A stretch of DNA of 64,000 nt, from positions 1 to 64,000 of the forward strand of contig NZ_CAJQZC010000006.1 in NCBI RefSeq assembly GCF_907164555.1, in the 5' to 3' direction. Shown piece after piece: positions 48,325 through 58,362 of the stretch; position 1 is the stretch's first letter; each line of letters opens with the position of its first letter. The notes under the pieces were generated by a model that did not search any database, had not been told where the DNA came from, and saw only the letters and a list, made by a program, of their open reading frames with translations. The position numbers were made by a program, and so were the translations under genes. This stretch comes from Paraburkholderia saeva. GTDB lineage: Bacteria; Pseudomonadota; Gammaproteobacteria; Burkholderiales; Burkholderiaceae.

Positions 48325-49252
48325 CGTCACGCTGCCCGAAAAGACCACGCGGCCGTAGCGCGAGCATCGCGACAAGCAGCAGATACGGCACGATCGGCGC
48401 GACCTGCGCGACGCTGAGCGACGCCCATTCAGCCGGCAACGACTGCCCCGCGAAAGCGGCGAGCGAGCCCAGCGACATCTCGCTTGCAACAGCGAACGTC
48501 TGCGCGCACCCCACTACCAGCGATGCGACGAGCGCGCCGCCGAGCGACCCGAGGCCGCCCGTCACGACAACCACGAACACGATCGAGCCAATGGAATCGG
48601 CCATTGCCGGCTCGACCACGAAGAGCGGCGCGCCGATCACGCCGGCGAGCGCCGCGAGCGCCGTGCCCGCTCCAAACACGAGCGTGAACACGCGTGGCAC
48701 GTTGTGTCCGAGCGCCTCGACGGCCCTTGCATGGGTCAACGCGGCGCGTACGATCAGACCGGTCTTCGACGTTCTCAGCAACAGATACAACGCCGCGAGC
48801 ATCGCGACCGAAACCGCCATCATGAACGCGCGATAACGCGAAAATCCCGCGCCAGATACAGTGAAGAGCGTGCCGTCGAGCGCGTGCGGCACCGGCGCCG
48901 ACAGCGCCGACAGGCCCCACACGAGCTTGACCGCTTCGCCGATCAGATACGCCGTACCGAACGTGAGCAACAGTTCAGCAAGGTGACCATGTGGCCGCAC
49001 ACGCCGCAGCAACCAGCGCTCCAGCGCGGCGCCGATGAGTCCGACGAGCACGGGTGCAATCACCAGCGCACTCCAGAACCCGGCCCGCGCCGCGACCGCA
49101 AGGCCGACGTACGCACCCAGCATGTAAAAACTCGCGTGCGCGAAGTTCAGCACGCCGAGCATGCTGAAAATCAGCGTGAGCCCTGCCGACAGCAGGAACA
49201 GCAGCAAGCCATAGCTGACGCCGTTGAGCAGATTGATAACGAGCGACTGCAC
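48314..49252 (-). CDS. Branched-chain amino acid-type ABC transporter permease (LivH-like)
   Basis: The 312-residue permease has eight or more predicted helices. It has the LivH opening LLNGVSYGLLLFLLSAGLTLIFSMLGVLNFAHASFYMLGAY and the coupling loop RTSKTGLIVRAALTHARAVEALG. It starts at GTG 49252, two bases after the thioesterase gene stop region. It is the first transporter gene; no periplasmic binding protein is encoded beside it. Confidence 0.92.
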   Translation of the reverse strand: MQSLVINLLNGVSYGLLLFLLSAGLTLIFSMLGVLNFAHASFYMLGAYVGLAVAARAGFWSALVIAPVLVGLIGAALERWLLRRVRPHGHLAELLLTFGTAYLIGEAVKLVWGLSALSAPVPHALDGTLFTVSGAGFSRYRAFMMAVSVAMLAALYLLLRTSKTGLIVRAALTHARAVEALGHNVPRVFTLVFGAGTALAALAGVIGAPLFVVEPAMADSIGSIVFVVVVTGGLGSLGGALVASLVVGCAQTFAVASEMSLGSLAAFAGQSLPAEWASLSVAQVAPIVPYLLLVAMLALRPRGLFGQRDDEA

Positions 49253-49255
49253 GCG

Positions 49256-49699
49256 CTAGTCCGCCGCCACGACAAGCGGTGCGAGCGCCGCGTGCAGGGC
49301 ATCGGGCAACGTGACCGGCCGACGCGTCACACGGTCGACGTACACGTGCACGAAGTGCCCCTGCGCCGCCGCATGCGTGCCGCCTTCCCTGAAAAGACCG
49401 ACTTCGTAGCGCACGCTTGTCGAGCCGAGGCGCGCAACCCGCAAACCCGCTTCTACCCGCTCCGGAAACACAAACGGCTCGAAGTAGTTACAGTGCGTTT
49501 CCACAACCAGCCCGATCGTCGCGCCGCGTTCGAAATCGAGCGCACCGGCGCGGATCAGGTACTCGTTCACGACCGTGTCGAAGTAGCTGTAATAGACCGT
49601 GTTGTTGACGTGGCCGTAGACGTCATTGTCCATCCAGCGCGTCGAGATCGGCAGAAAGTGGCGGTAGGTTTCGCGCGACGTCGGAGTCGGTTTGCTCAT
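49256..49699 (-). CDS. Acyl-CoA thioesterase, 4-hydroxybenzoyl-CoA thioesterase family
   Basis: The 147-residue hot-dog-fold protein has the catalytic block STRWMDNDVYGHVNNTVYYSYFD, where the Asp of the DxxGHVNN pattern is the active-site residue, then RVARLGSTSVRYEVGLFREG. It should hydrolyse acyl-CoA thioesters; the substrate is unknown. It ends 3 bases before the livH-like GTG, so it is probably co-transcribed with the transporter. Confidence 0.88.
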   Translation of the reverse strand: MSKPTPTSRETYRHFLPISTRWMDNDVYGHVNNTVYYSYFDTVVNEYLIRAGALDFERGATIGLVVETHCNYFEPFVFPERVEAGLRVARLGSTSVRYEVGLFREGGTHAAAQGHFVHVYVDRVTRRPVTLPDALHAALAPLVVAAD

Positions 49700-49754
49700 C
49701 GCTTTTTTTCGCTTCGTTAAAGGTCGCTTTGAAGGTCGCTATGCGGCGGCGAAA

Positions 49755-50903
49755 TCAGAGCGATTCGGTCAGCATGCGGCGATAGTCCTCGGCCGAGGCT
49801 TCACGCGGATTTGTCTTGTGACAGTGATCGGCCTGCGCGCCTTTGATGACCTTGTCGAATACGGTTTCGTCGACGCCCATCTGTTTCAGTCCCGTCGGTA
49901 GCCCAAGTCGCGCCGTCATGTCGAAAAGTGCGTGAGCCAGATCCGCGTTTTCCGGCAGGTTCATCACCCGACGCATGCGCGCATAGCGGTTGTTCGCCAT
50001 CACCGTTTCAGCGGACGCGTTAAAGCGAAGCACGGCAGGCAGCACGACGGCGTTCAGCGTGCCGTGATGCAGCGACGTGCGACCGTTCACCGCGATGCCA
50101 CCCAGCGGATGCGACAGCGAGTGCACACAACCGAGGCCCTTCTGGAACGCCATCGCGCCCTGCATCGAGGCGCTCATCATGTTCAGACGCGCATCGCGGT
50201 CACTGCCGTCGTGCGTCGCGCGTTCGATATTGGCCCACGCGCGCTCGAGCCCGTCGAGCGCAATGCCGTCGGCCGGCGGATTGAACGCAGGCGCAAGGAA
50301 CGTTTCGATGCAGTGGGCAACCGCATCCATGCCCGTCGCGGCCGTCAGGCCTGCCGGCAGGCCGAGCGTCAGACCCGGATCGCAGATCGCCGACTTCGGT
50401 AGCAGATGCCACGAATGGAAGCCGAGCTTGCGGCCGTCGTTCAGGATCACGATCGCACCGCGCGCGACTTCGCTGCCGGTGCCCGAGGTAGTGGGAATGG
50501 CGATAAGAGGCGCGGCGGCCTCTGTGATCCTGCCGCTTCCGCCTTCGATCGTTGCGTACTGGGTCAGTGCGCCTGGATGCGTCGCCGCGATCGCCACGCC
50601 CTTTGCCAGATCGATCGACGATCCGCCGCCTACCGCGACCAGCCCGTCGCACCCTTCGTCGCGATAACGCGCCGCGGCGGCGAGCACCATGGCTTCTGTC
50701 GGATTGGACGGCGTGTCGTCGAATACCGGTGCGTCCGCGAACTTCAGTGCGTCGATCGCGCGCTGGGCAACGCCCGCTGCGACAACGCCCTTGTCGGTGA
50801 TGACGAGCGGCCGCTTGATGCCGACCCGCGCGCATTCGGCAGGCAGCTGCGCGAGCGCATCGTAACCCAGATGGATGTGCGTCAGATAGAAGATGTAGGC
50901 CAT
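49755..50903 (-). CDS. Iron-containing alcohol dehydrogenase
   Basis: The 382-residue group III dehydrogenase has the NAD-binding GGGSSIDLAKGVA and PTTSGTGSEVARGA. The metal-binding residues are in GMDAVAHCIETFLAP, GCVHSLSHPLGG and LHHGTLNAVVLP. It interconverts an alcohol and an aldehyde or ketone with NAD(P). No pathway neighbours define the substrate, but it runs in the same direction as the thioesterase and Liv-type genes, 55 bases upstream. Confidence 0.9.
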   Translation of the reverse strand: MAYIFYLTHIHLGYDALAQLPAECARVGIKRPLVITDKGVVAAGVAQRAIDALKFADAPVFDDTPSNPTEAMVLAAAARYRDEGCDGLVAVGGGSSIDLAKGVAIAATHPGALTQYATIEGGSGRITEAAAPLIAIPTTSGTGSEVARGAIVILNDGRKLGFHSWHLLPKSAICDPGLTLGLPAGLTAATGMDAVAHCIETFLAPAFNPPADGIALDGLERAWANIERATHDGSDRDARLNMMSASMQGAMAFQKGLGCVHSLSHPLGGIAVNGRTSLHHGTLNAVVLPAVLRFNASAETVMANNRYARMRRVMNLPENADLAHALFDMTARLGLPTGLKQMGVDETVFDKVIKGAQADHCHKTNPREASAEDYRRMLTESL

Positions 50904-51107
50904 GGCGATTCCGTCTCCTGATTGTGCTGGACAAGTGTGGCGCGGGCTGCTGTGCGCCCGCGCTCATATGCGTTACTGCCGTGTGTCGGGGTCATGCAAC
51001 CACTTTAACAACCCCGCGATGTGCTGACTATCGGCCGGATGGCCAGGTGTCCGGCCCGTTCAAAACATGGTCGAATGACTTCTGGAGAATGCTCGCGAGT
51101 ACGTTGC

Positions 51108-51638
51108 TTATTGTCCCGGCCGCTCGACGAATTCGAACGGAAGGCCGCGCCGGCGCATCCATTCGCCGAGCGCCTGTCCGGTGCCCGCCCGCCACGGCCG
51201 CAGGTTCGGCGGTTCGACCAGCCGGTATTCGAGCAGTTCGGGCGAAAGCGTGATCGTGCCGTGCGCCTTCACGTGATACGCGATGATCAGCTCGTTCTTG
51301 CGGATAAATTCGTAGACGCCGACCAGTTCGACCGATTCCGCATGCAGCGAGGTTTCCTCGAACACTTCGCGCGCGATGCCTTCTTCAGGAGTTTCGCCGT
51401 TCTCGAGAAAGCCGGTGATCAGCGCGAACATGCCCTCGGGCCACGCCGCGTTGCGCGCGAGCAGGATCTTGCCTTCGTATTCGACGATGGCCGCGACGAC
51501 CGGCAGCGGATTGTTCCAGTGCACGTAGCCGCAGTCTGGATCGGGACATACCTGGCGCACGCGGCCGCCTTCGTGAGCGGCGTCGCTGCGTTCGGTGAGC
51601 GGCGTCGCGCAGCGGGGGCAGTATTGGTAGTCGGACAT
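51108..51638 (-). CDS. Nudix hydrolase with N-terminal zinc ribbon
   Basis: The 176-residue protein begins with a zinc ribbon (Cys7, Cys10, Cys31, Cys36 in YCPRC and CPDPDC) followed by a Nudix domain. The Nudix box at residues 76-98 is GFLENGETPEEGIAREVFEETSL. It keeps the catalytic REVFEE but has Ser97 where the motif normally has Gly. Zinc-ribbon Nudix proteins include NudC-like NADH/NAD-cap hydrolases, though the NudC SQPWPFP motif is absent. The substrate is unknown. ATG 51638 is chosen as the first Met before the ribbon. Confidence 0.87.
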   Translation of the reverse strand: MSDYQYCPRCATPLTERSDAAHEGGRVRQVCPDPDCGYVHWNNPLPVVAAIVEYEGKILLARNAAWPEGMFALITGFLENGETPEEGIAREVFEETSLHAESVELVGVYEFIRKNELIIAYHVKAHGTITLSPELLEYRLVEPPNLRPWRAGTGQALGEWMRRRGLPFEFVERPGQ

Positions 51639-51734
51639 GCTCGTTGGAATTGAGGTGAATGAATGTCGGGAAAAACAACGGACCGTTTCAGGTTGCGCGC
51701 CGCGAAACGCGATACGCACGGGCGGTGTGCGCCT

Positions 51735-52766
51735 TCACGCCCCGCACAGTTCGCGCACTTCGGCGGCAAATCGCTCGACGGTATCGGGCTGCGTGTCCCA
51801 CGCGCACATCAGACGACAACCGCCCGCGCCGATGAACTCGTAAAACTTCCAGCCTTTCGCCCGCATCGCTTTCGCCACGTGCGCCGGCAATTGCGCGAAC
51901 ACGGCGTTCGATTCGACAGGAAACATGATGCTCACGCCGGGAATCGCTTCGAGACGTGTCTTCATCAGTTGCGCCATCGCATTCGCGTGACGCGCGTTGC
52001 GCAGCCATACGTCATTGTCGAGCAGACCCAGCCACGGCGCAGAGATGAAACGCATCTTCGAGGCAAGCTGCCCCGCCTGTTTGAGGCGATAGGCGAAATC
52101 GTCGGCCAGCGCGCGATCGAAGAACACCACTACCTCGCCCACCGGCAGGCCGTTCTTCGTGCCGCCAAAACACAGCACGTCGACACCTGCGCGCCACGTG
52201 ATCTCCGACGGATGCACGCCCAGCGTCGCGACCGCATTGGCAAAGCGGGCGCCGTCCATGTGGACCTTCAGATGACGCCGTTTGGCAATCGCGGCGATCG
52301 CGCGCACTTCTTCGACGGTGTAGACACTGCCGATTTCCGTCGACTGCGTGAGCGTCACCACCTTCGGCTTCGGATAGTGGATGTCGGCGCGGCGGGTTAC
52401 GACGGCTTCGATGGCATCGGGCGTGAGCTTGCCGTTGGCACCGGGCGCGGTCAGAAGCTTCGAGCCGCCGGAGAAAAATTCGGGGCCGCCGCATTCGTCA
52501 GTCTCGATGTGCGCGAGGTCGTGACAGATGACCGAGTGATACGACTGACACAGCGATGCCAGCGCCAGCGAGTTCGCCGCCGTGCCGTTAAAGACGAAGA
52601 ACGCTTCGCAGTCGGTCTGAAACAGGTCGCGCAGGCGGTCGCATACACGCTCGGTCCAGGAATCGTCGCCGTAAGCCGGCTCGTGGCCGCTATTGTTGGC
52701 TTCGACAAGCGCGGCGAGCGCCTCGGGGCAGATGCCGGCGTAATTGTCCGACGCAAAGTGTTGCAT
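51735..52766 (-). CDS. ltaE: Low-specificity L-threonine aldolase
   Basis: The 343-residue PLP enzyme splits threonine or allo-threonine to glycine and acetaldehyde. It opens FASDNYAGICPEALAALVEANN, contains FVFNGTAANSLALASL and VHMDGARFANA, and has the PLP lysine in CFGGTKNGLPVGE. The length is usual for the family. It stands alone in this direction, with no partner genes in the glycine pathway beside it. Confidence 0.9.
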   Translation of the reverse strand: MQHFASDNYAGICPEALAALVEANNSGHEPAYGDDSWTERVCDRLRDLFQTDCEAFFVFNGTAANSLALASLCQSYHSVICHDLAHIETDECGGPEFFSGGSKLLTAPGANGKLTPDAIEAVVTRRADIHYPKPKVVTLTQSTEIGSVYTVEEVRAIAAIAKRRHLKVHMDGARFANAVATLGVHPSEITWRAGVDVLCFGGTKNGLPVGEVVVFFDRALADDFAYRLKQAGQLASKMRFISAPWLGLLDNDVWLRNARHANAMAQLMKTRLEAIPGVSIMFPVESNAVFAQLPAHVAKAMRAKGWKFYEFIGAGGCRLMCAWDTQPDTVERFAAEVRELCGA

Positions 52767-52906
52767 GGCGGGCGGCGCAACCCGGCGGCGGGCGCGCGAA
52801 AGTAAGAAGAAGCGGACATTTTAGTGCGCCGTCTCATTATTGTCCGGTCGTTCGAATTTGCTGGAGGGTAATCGTAGGGTTGGAAGTACCGAGGTGGACA
52901 CGGCGA

Positions 52907-54235
52907 CTATCGGCGCGCGCGTCTCTTCGAGGCGCGGGTAACGATAACGAGGCCAACGGCACCGAGCATCAGCGCGAATGCGGCCAGCCACAGCGCGGGC
53001 GAAAACGAGCCCGTGTGGGCGGCGACCGGCGCGGCCACCAGCGGTCCGGCAATCTGTCCGATGCCATAGGCGGCCGTGGCGTAACCCATCAGGCCAGCGG
53101 CATGTTCGCCATGCAGTCGACGGGCTTCGCGCATGGCGAATAGCGTGATTGCCGTGAACGGCAGCCCGATCAGTATGCTGCCGATCGAAAAGCCGGCTGC
53201 GTTCGGCCAGATGATGCCAGATGCGATCCCTGCTGCCTGTAGCACGTAAGCGCCGGCGAGCAGCGTGCGATTGTCCCAGTGAAGGGGCAGCCGTGCGCCG
53301 AGCAAGGCGCCGATCATGAGGGCCACGCCGAACATCGGCCAGAAGAGGTCAGGCCAGGCTGAGCCGGGTAATGCGGCACGCGCGATCACTGGCAGGAATG
53401 TCGCTGTGATGATGTAGCCAAACCCGGGCACGCCGTAGAGCACGACGAGCCAGATCGCGTCGGCGCGGTGCGTGGTTTGCTCAGGACGTGCGAGAGGGCG
53501 TGATGAGGAAGCGTGTGCCGGTGGCACGACGTGAGCGGATGTCTCGACCTGACTGCCTGCTTGATCGTGCACGGGGGCGCCAGCGGCGGCGCGCGCCGCG
53601 CCTCGTGTGGCTCCCGTTACCGGCGAAACCGGTTCGATGCGATGCGGCGTGGGTTCGAATACGCGCCACACGAGCAGCGCCAGTACGGCCGAGATGAGCC
53701 CGAACCCGATCCAGCCCACGTTGGCGCCAAAGCCACCCGCAGCGCTCACGAGCAACCCTGTTCCGACGATCCCAACACCCGGCCCCGTGTAGATCACGCC
53801 GCTCCAGTTGTGCGCGCGGAGTTCGGCGAGCCGTCGCAGCCCCCACTGTGACGCGAACACGAAAGTCCATGCGCTGATCGATCCGCCCACGAGGCGCACC
53901 AGCGCCCATATCCAGAACGAGTTGGTCACGCCCATGACGAGCGTCAGCACGACCGTGACGGCCAGCCCGACTCGCACCATCCGGGCATGGTCGATCCGCA
54001 GCGCCGCACAGGTGATCGCACCGATGAAATACCCCGCGTAGTTGAACGATGCGAGCCAGCCACCGTGGCGAATATCGATCGAGCCGTTTTGCAACATCAA
54101 CGGCAGCAGCGGCGTAAACGCAAAGCGCCCCACTCCCAGCGCCACGGCTAACGCCACCATGCATCCAAGCGCGACGCGTCTTGCATCGTGGGGGCGGACG
54201 GAAGGAACAACGGTGGAAGTGGCGAGGTGTGTCAT
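52907..54235 (-). CDS. MFS transporter of the YbfB/YjiJ type
   Basis: The 442-residue protein has 12 predicted helices, opening with MVALAVALGVGRFAFTPLLPLML and GWLASFNYAGYFIGA, the mark of the YbfB/YjiJ group. The central cytoplasmic loop of about 60 residues is rich in Ala/Pro/Ser/His and poorly structured. The substrate is unknown. ATG 54235 has GAAGG 5 bases upstream; a GTG at 54247 is less likely. It is divergent from a LysR gene that probably controls it. Confidence 0.88.
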   Translation of the reverse strand: MTHLATSTVVPSVRPHDARRVALGCMVALAVALGVGRFAFTPLLPLMLQNGSIDIRHGGWLASFNYAGYFIGAITCAALRIDHARMVRVGLAVTVVLTLVMGVTNSFWIWALVRLVGGSISAWTFVFASQWGLRRLAELRAHNWSGVIYTGPGVGIVGTGLLVSAAGGFGANVGWIGFGLISAVLALLVWRVFEPTPHRIEPVSPVTGATRGAARAAAGAPVHDQAGSQVETSAHVVPPAHASSSRPLARPEQTTHRADAIWLVVLYGVPGFGYIITATFLPVIARAALPGSAWPDLFWPMFGVALMIGALLGARLPLHWDNRTLLAGAYVLQAAGIASGIIWPNAAGFSIGSILIGLPFTAITLFAMREARRLHGEHAAGLMGYATAAYGIGQIAGPLVAAPVAAHTGSFSPALWLAAFALMLGAVGLVIVTRASKRRARR

Positions 54236-54310
54236 GGGGGCCTTCACGGATTCTGGAAACCGGCCACTCGTACGCCGGCCATCGCACTTTCAGATACTAG
54301 CCCGCGAAAC

Positions 54311-54338
54311 ACATCATAAAAAATGAATTATAATGATC
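54311..54338. promoter_or_regulatory. AT-rich divergent promoter between the MFS and LysR genes
   Basis: The island ATCATAAAAAATGAATTATAATGAT ends in ATTATAAT (54327-54334), which is its own complement, so it gives a TATAAT -10 on both strands. On the plus strand it lies 27 bases before the LysR ATG. ATCAT/ATGAT and TCAT-N5-ATGA dyads around it are candidate LysR sites. Confidence 0.5.
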
Positions 54339-54361
54339 CAAACAATCTCTGAGCGAGAACG

Positions 54362-55282
54362 ATGGATCTGGCCGCCTTGAACATTTTTCGCGCCGTGGTA
54401 CGCGAGAACGGCGTGACCCGCGCCGCTGCGAAGCTGAACCGGGTGCAGTCGAACGTGACGACGCGCATCAAACAGCTTGAAGAGCAGCTGGGAACCGACC
54501 TTTTTATCCGCGATGGACGCCGGCTCGTGCTGACGCCCGCTGGCGAGACGTTGCTGCCGTACGCCGAACGTCTGCTCGCGCTCGCCGATGAAGCACGCCA
54601 CGCGGTACGCGAGAATCTCCCGAACGGACGCCTGCGACTGGGCACCATGGAAAGCGTCGCGGCGAGCCGGCTGCCGGCGCTCCTCGCCCGCTATCACCAG
54701 CGTTGGCCCGACGTTGCGCTGGAACTCGAAACCGGCACGACGGCACGCCTGATCGAGCGGCTACGCGATTTCGAAGTCGACGCCGCACTCGTCGCGACAC
54801 CGCGCGACCCAGCCGTCTTGCGCGACGTTTTCGATTTCGTCCCGGTGTTCCGCGAAGAACTCGTGATGCTGACGCCGCGCGGCCACCCGCCGATCCGCAA
54901 CGCGCGTGACGTGGCGCTGTCGACCCTCGTCGCGTTCGAGCGAGGATGCGCGTATCGGAGTTATATCGAGAAGTGGTATCAGGCGTACGACCTGCGGCCC
55001 GCGCGCGTGCTGGAACTCGGTTCGTATCACGCGATGGTCGCGTGCGTCGCGGCCGGCGCAGGCGTTGCGATCGCCCCGCGCTCGGTGCTGGGATTGCAGC
55101 AGAACGTCGACGACATCGCCGTCCATCCGCTCAGCGGACTCGCTGCGATCGACACGCTGCTGGTCTGGAGGCGTGGTCACTTTTCGGCAGCGCTGAACGC
55201 ATTGCGCGACCAGTTGCTGGACGAGAGCAATCTGACCGCGCATTCCGCGCAGCCGGACAGTGCAATGCAGCCGACGGCATAA
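54362..55282 (+). CDS. LysR-type transcriptional regulator
   Basis: The 306-residue regulator has an N-terminal helix-turn-helix (LAALNIFRAVVRENGVTRAAAKLNRVQSNVTTRIKQLEEQ) and the LysR effector domain with VAASRLPALLARYHQRWPDV and LGSYHAMVACVAAGAGVAIAP. It is divergent from the YbfB-type transporter gene, with a shared 126-base promoter gap, and probably controls it and itself. It is convergent with alaS and ends in a bidirectional hairpin. Confidence 0.92.
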   Translation: MDLAALNIFRAVVRENGVTRAAAKLNRVQSNVTTRIKQLEEQLGTDLFIRDGRRLVLTPAGETLLPYAERLLALADEARHAVRENLPNGRLRLGTMESVAASRLPALLARYHQRWPDVALELETGTTARLIERLRDFEVDAALVATPRDPAVLRDVFDFVPVFREELVMLTPRGHPPIRNARDVALSTLVAFERGCAYRSYIEKWYQAYDLRPARVLELGSYHAMVACVAAGAGVAIAPRSVLGLQQNVDDIAVHPLSGLAAIDTLLVWRRGHFSAALNALRDQLLDESNLTAHSAQPDSAMQPTA

Positions 55283-55297
55283 AGCCACACCCAAACA

Positions 55298-55330
55298 CAA
55301 AAGCCGCGAGTTTGAAGCTCGCGGCTTTTG
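55298..55330. terminator. Bidirectional terminator between LysR and alaS genes
   Basis: AAAAGCCGCGAG and CTCGCGGCTTTT form a 12-bp stem with a TTTGAAG-type loop. The A-rich side and the T-rich side allow it to end both convergent transcripts. Confidence 0.8.
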
Positions 55331-55419
55331 CTTTCATGCCTTCTGCTGGACCTGAAGCGATGCGACCGGCTCAACCCTTTCGACAAGCGAAACCGGTATC
55401 GCCCACCGGGCGCCCCTGC

Positions 55420-58044
55420 CTACAGCTGCGCTTCGACCCAACCCTTTACGCCGTCCAGCGCGGCCTGCAGGTTCGCCGGTTCGGTGCCGCCGGCCTGAGC
55501 CATATCGGGACGACCGCCGCCCTTGCCACCCACCTGCTGCGCGACGAAGTTGACGAGCTCGCCCGCCTTGACCTTCCGGCTCGCTTCAGCCGTCACGCCT
55601 GCGATCAGACTCACCTTGCTGCCTTCGACTGAAGCCAGCACGATGGCAGCGCTCTTCAGCTTGTCCTTCAGCTTGTCGACGGTTTCGCGCAGCGTCTTGA
55701 CATCCGCGCCTTCGAGCGTGGCGGCCAGCACGTGCACACCCGCCACTTCGATCGCCTGACCGGCAAGCTCATCGCCCTGGCTCGAAGCAAGCTTCGACTT
55801 CAGCGCGCCGAGTTCCTTCTCCAGCGATTTGACCTGATCCTGAACCTGCGCGATACGCTGCGTGAGTTCCGCCGGCTGCGCCTTCAAGGCGGCCGCGGCC
55901 GCGTTGATACGCGCGTCGAGTTCCTGAACGAAACGCACCGCATTGTCGCCGGTAATGGCTTCCACACGACGGATACCCGCAGCCACGCCGCCTTCCATCA
56001 CGATCTTGAAGAAGCCGATGTCGCCGGTCCGACGCACATGCGTGCCGCCGCACAGTTCGCGCGAGAAGCCGAGATCGAGCACACGCACTTCGTCGCCGTA
56101 CTTTTCGCCGAAGAGCGCCATTGCGCCGCCCTTCACCGCTTCGTCGAACGGCATCACGCGCACGATACCCGGCGCGTTCGCCAGTACTTCGGCGTTCACA
56201 ATGGCTTCGACCCGGCGAATCTGTTCGTCGGTCATCGGCGCGTTGTGCGCGAAGTCGAAACGGGTTTTCTCAGCATCGACGAGCGAGCCTTTCTGCTGCA
56301 CGTGCGAGCCCAGCACTTCGCGCAGCGCCTTGTGCATCAGGTGAGTAGCCGAGTGATTACGCTCAGTGCGTGCACGACGCACGGCATCGATCTCCGCCTT
56401 CACCACGTCGCCCACCTTCAGCGTGCCCTGTTCGAGCGTACCGTGATGACCGACCACGTCGGCCTGTACCTTCAGCGTATCCGCAACGGCAAAACGCACG
56501 CTTGCGTTGGCAAGCAGACCCTGGTCGCCGACCTGGCCGCCCGATTCCGCATAGAACGGGGTGTGGTCGAGCACGACAACAGCCTGCTGGCCCTTCGCCA
56601 CTTCCTTGACGGACGCGCCATCGACGTACAGCGCAATCACCTTCGCGTCGTCAAAGACGATTTCTTCGTAGCCGTGGAACGTGGTCTTCGCACCCGAATA
56701 CTCGAGACCCTGTGCCATCTTGAACTTGCCGGCCGCACGCGCCTGTTCGCGTTGACGGGCCATCGCCTCGTCGAACGCGGATTCGTCGACCGTGACTTCG
56801 CGCTCGCGGCAGACGTCCGCCGTCAGATCCAGCGGAAAGCCGTACGTGTCATGCAGCTTGAATGCGAGCTCGCCATCGAGCGTCTTGCCACCCTTCGTAT
56901 CGAGATCGGCCAGCGCACTTTCGAGGATCGACATGCCATGCTCGATCGTTTCGAAGAAACGTTCCTCTTCCTGGCGCAGAACGTCGGTCACGCGCTGTTC
57001 CGCTTCCTTCAGTTCCGGATACGCGCCGCCCATCTGCGCGACGAGATCCGCGACCAGACGGTGGAAGAACGAACCCTTGCGGCCCAGCTTGTAACCGTGA
57101 CGGATCGCGCGGCGCACGATCCGGCGCAGCACGTAGCCGCGGCCTTCGTTGCCGGGGATCACGCCGTCGACGATCAGGAACGAGCACGCGCGGATGTGAT
57201 CGGCGATCACCTTCAGCGAATTGTTCGTGAGATCGGTAACACCGGTTTCGCGGCCCGCTGCCGTGATCAGCGCCTGGAACAGGTCGATCTCGTAGTTGCT
57301 GTGCACGTGCTGGAGCACGGCGGCGATACGCTCAAGGCCCATGCCGGTATCGACGCACTGCTTGGGCAGCGGCGTCATGTTGCCCTGCGCGTCGCGATTG
57401 AACTGCATGAACACGAGATTCCAGATCTCGATGTAGCGGTCGCCGTCTTCTTCAGGCGATCCCGGCGGGCCGCCCCAGATGTCCGGGCCGTGGTCGTAGA
57501 AGATTTCCGAACACGGGCCGCACGGGCCGGTATCGGCCATCTGCCAGAAGTTGTCCGACGCGTAACGCGCGCCCTTGTTGTCGCCAATGCGAATGATGCG
57601 CTCGACCGGCACGCCGACTTCCTTCGCCCAGATGTCGTGCGCTTCGTCGTCTTCGTGATAGACGGTGACCCACAGCTTGTCTTTCGGCAGCCCGTAGACG
57701 CCCGTCAGCAGTTCCCACGCGTAGTGGATCGCGTCGCGCTTGAAATAGTCGCCGAACGAGAAATTGCCGAGCATTTCGAAAAACGTGTGATGGCGCGCGG
57801 TATAGCCGACGTTTTCCAGATCGTTGTGCTTGCCGCCCGCGCGCACGCTGCGCTGCGCAGTCGTGGCACGCGAGTACGGACGCGATTCGGCGCCGAGGAA
57901 CACGTCCTTGAACTGCACCATGCCCGAATTGGTGAAGAGCAGTGTCGGGTCGTTGCCGGGCACGAGGCTCGACGAGCGGACAATCGTATGGCCCTTCGAT
58001 TCGAAGAACTTGAGGAACTTCTCGCGGATTTCGGAGGCTTTCAT
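55420..58044 (-). CDS. alaS: Alanyl-tRNA synthetase
   Basis: The 874-residue class II enzyme charges tRNA-Ala. The catalytic core has [36 protein letters not shown] and [12 protein letters not shown]. The editing domain has [17 protein letters not shown], and CGGTHV supplies the zinc ligands. The C-terminal part has a long coiled coil ([18 protein letters not shown]) and a DHHA1 piece with [15 protein letters not shown]. The start [19 protein letters not shown] is the normal one. No strong ribosome site is seen. Confidence 0.98.
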   Translation of the reverse strand: MKASEIREKFLKFFESKGHTIVRSSSLVPGNDPTLLFTNSGMVQFKDVFLGAESRPYSRATTAQRSVRAGGKHNDLENVGYTARHHTFFEMLGNFSFGDYFKRDAIHYAWELLTGVYGLPKDKLWVTVYHEDDEAHDIWAKEVGVPVERIIRIGDNKGARYASDNFWQMADTGPCGPCSEIFYDHGPDIWGGPPGSPEEDGDRYIEIWNLVFMQFNRDAQGNMTPLPKQCVDTGMGLERIAAVLQHVHSNYEIDLFQALITAAGRETGVTDLTNNSLKVIADHIRACSFLIVDGVIPGNEGRGYVLRRIVRRAIRHGYKLGRKGSFFHRLVADLVAQMGGAYPELKEAEQRVTDVLRQEEERFFETIEHGMSILESALADLDTKGGKTLDGELAFKLHDTYGFPLDLTADVCREREVTVDESAFDEAMARQREQARAAGKFKMAQGLEYSGAKTTFHGYEEIVFDDAKVIALYVDGASVKEVAKGQQAVVVLDHTPFYAESGGQVGDQGLLANASVRFAVADTLKVQADVVGHHGTLEQGTLKVGDVVKAEIDAVRRARTERNHSATHLMHKALREVLGSHVQQKGSLVDAEKTRFDFAHNAPMTDEQIRRVEAIVNAEVLANAPGIVRVMPFDEAVKGGAMALFGEKYGDEVRVLDLGFSRELCGGTHVRRTGDIGFFKIVMEGGVAAGIRRVEAITGDNAVRFVQELDARINAAAAALKAQPAELTQRIAQVQDQVKSLEKELGALKSKLASSQGDELAGQAIEVAGVHVLAATLEGADVKTLRETVDKLKDKLKSAAIVLASVEGSKVSLIAGVTAEASRKVKAGELVNFVAQQVGGKGGGRPDMAQAGGTEPANLQAALDGVKGWVEAQL

Positions 58045-58362
58045 GGCGTGCGGGGGACGGTCCTGACTGTTTCGGCTGCATCCGGAGATGCGCCAACTGA
58101 TTGTTTCCTGAGCCGCTGATTATACGGGATCGGCGAGCGCGGAGAGCGGCTTGAGGCGGCGCGGACACAACGTTAGCCAGTTGGCCGTGTTTTTCCCGTC
58201 CGGCCACGTGGGACGGGGCTTCGCGGCCTCAGATCCGTCCTATGCCATACGGCCGATGGGTCGGCTGACGGGAATCGCTTAAGATTCTGGACATCGTTAC
58301 GGCGTCGCGCACCCACCGCGCACATGCCGTGCAGCCACGCTTCAAGGAGACACGAACAGAAT
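58045..58362. other. Divergent intergenic region of alaS and the CoA-transferase gene
   Basis: This 318-base gap has a perfect minus-strand TATAAT at 58124-58119, 75 bases before alaS, as its likely -10 with no clear -35. A CCCGTCC / GGACGGG hairpin (58195-58217) lies in the middle with no terminator T run in a useful place. For the CoA-transferase gene, AAGGAG at 58344-58349 is 13 bases from the ATG. No coding sequence is seen. Confidence 0.45.

Noticed and set aside
58195..58217. Terminator in the alaS/CoA-transferase gap
   Set aside because: The CCCGTCC/GGACGGG hairpin has its T run on the wrong side for either transcript.
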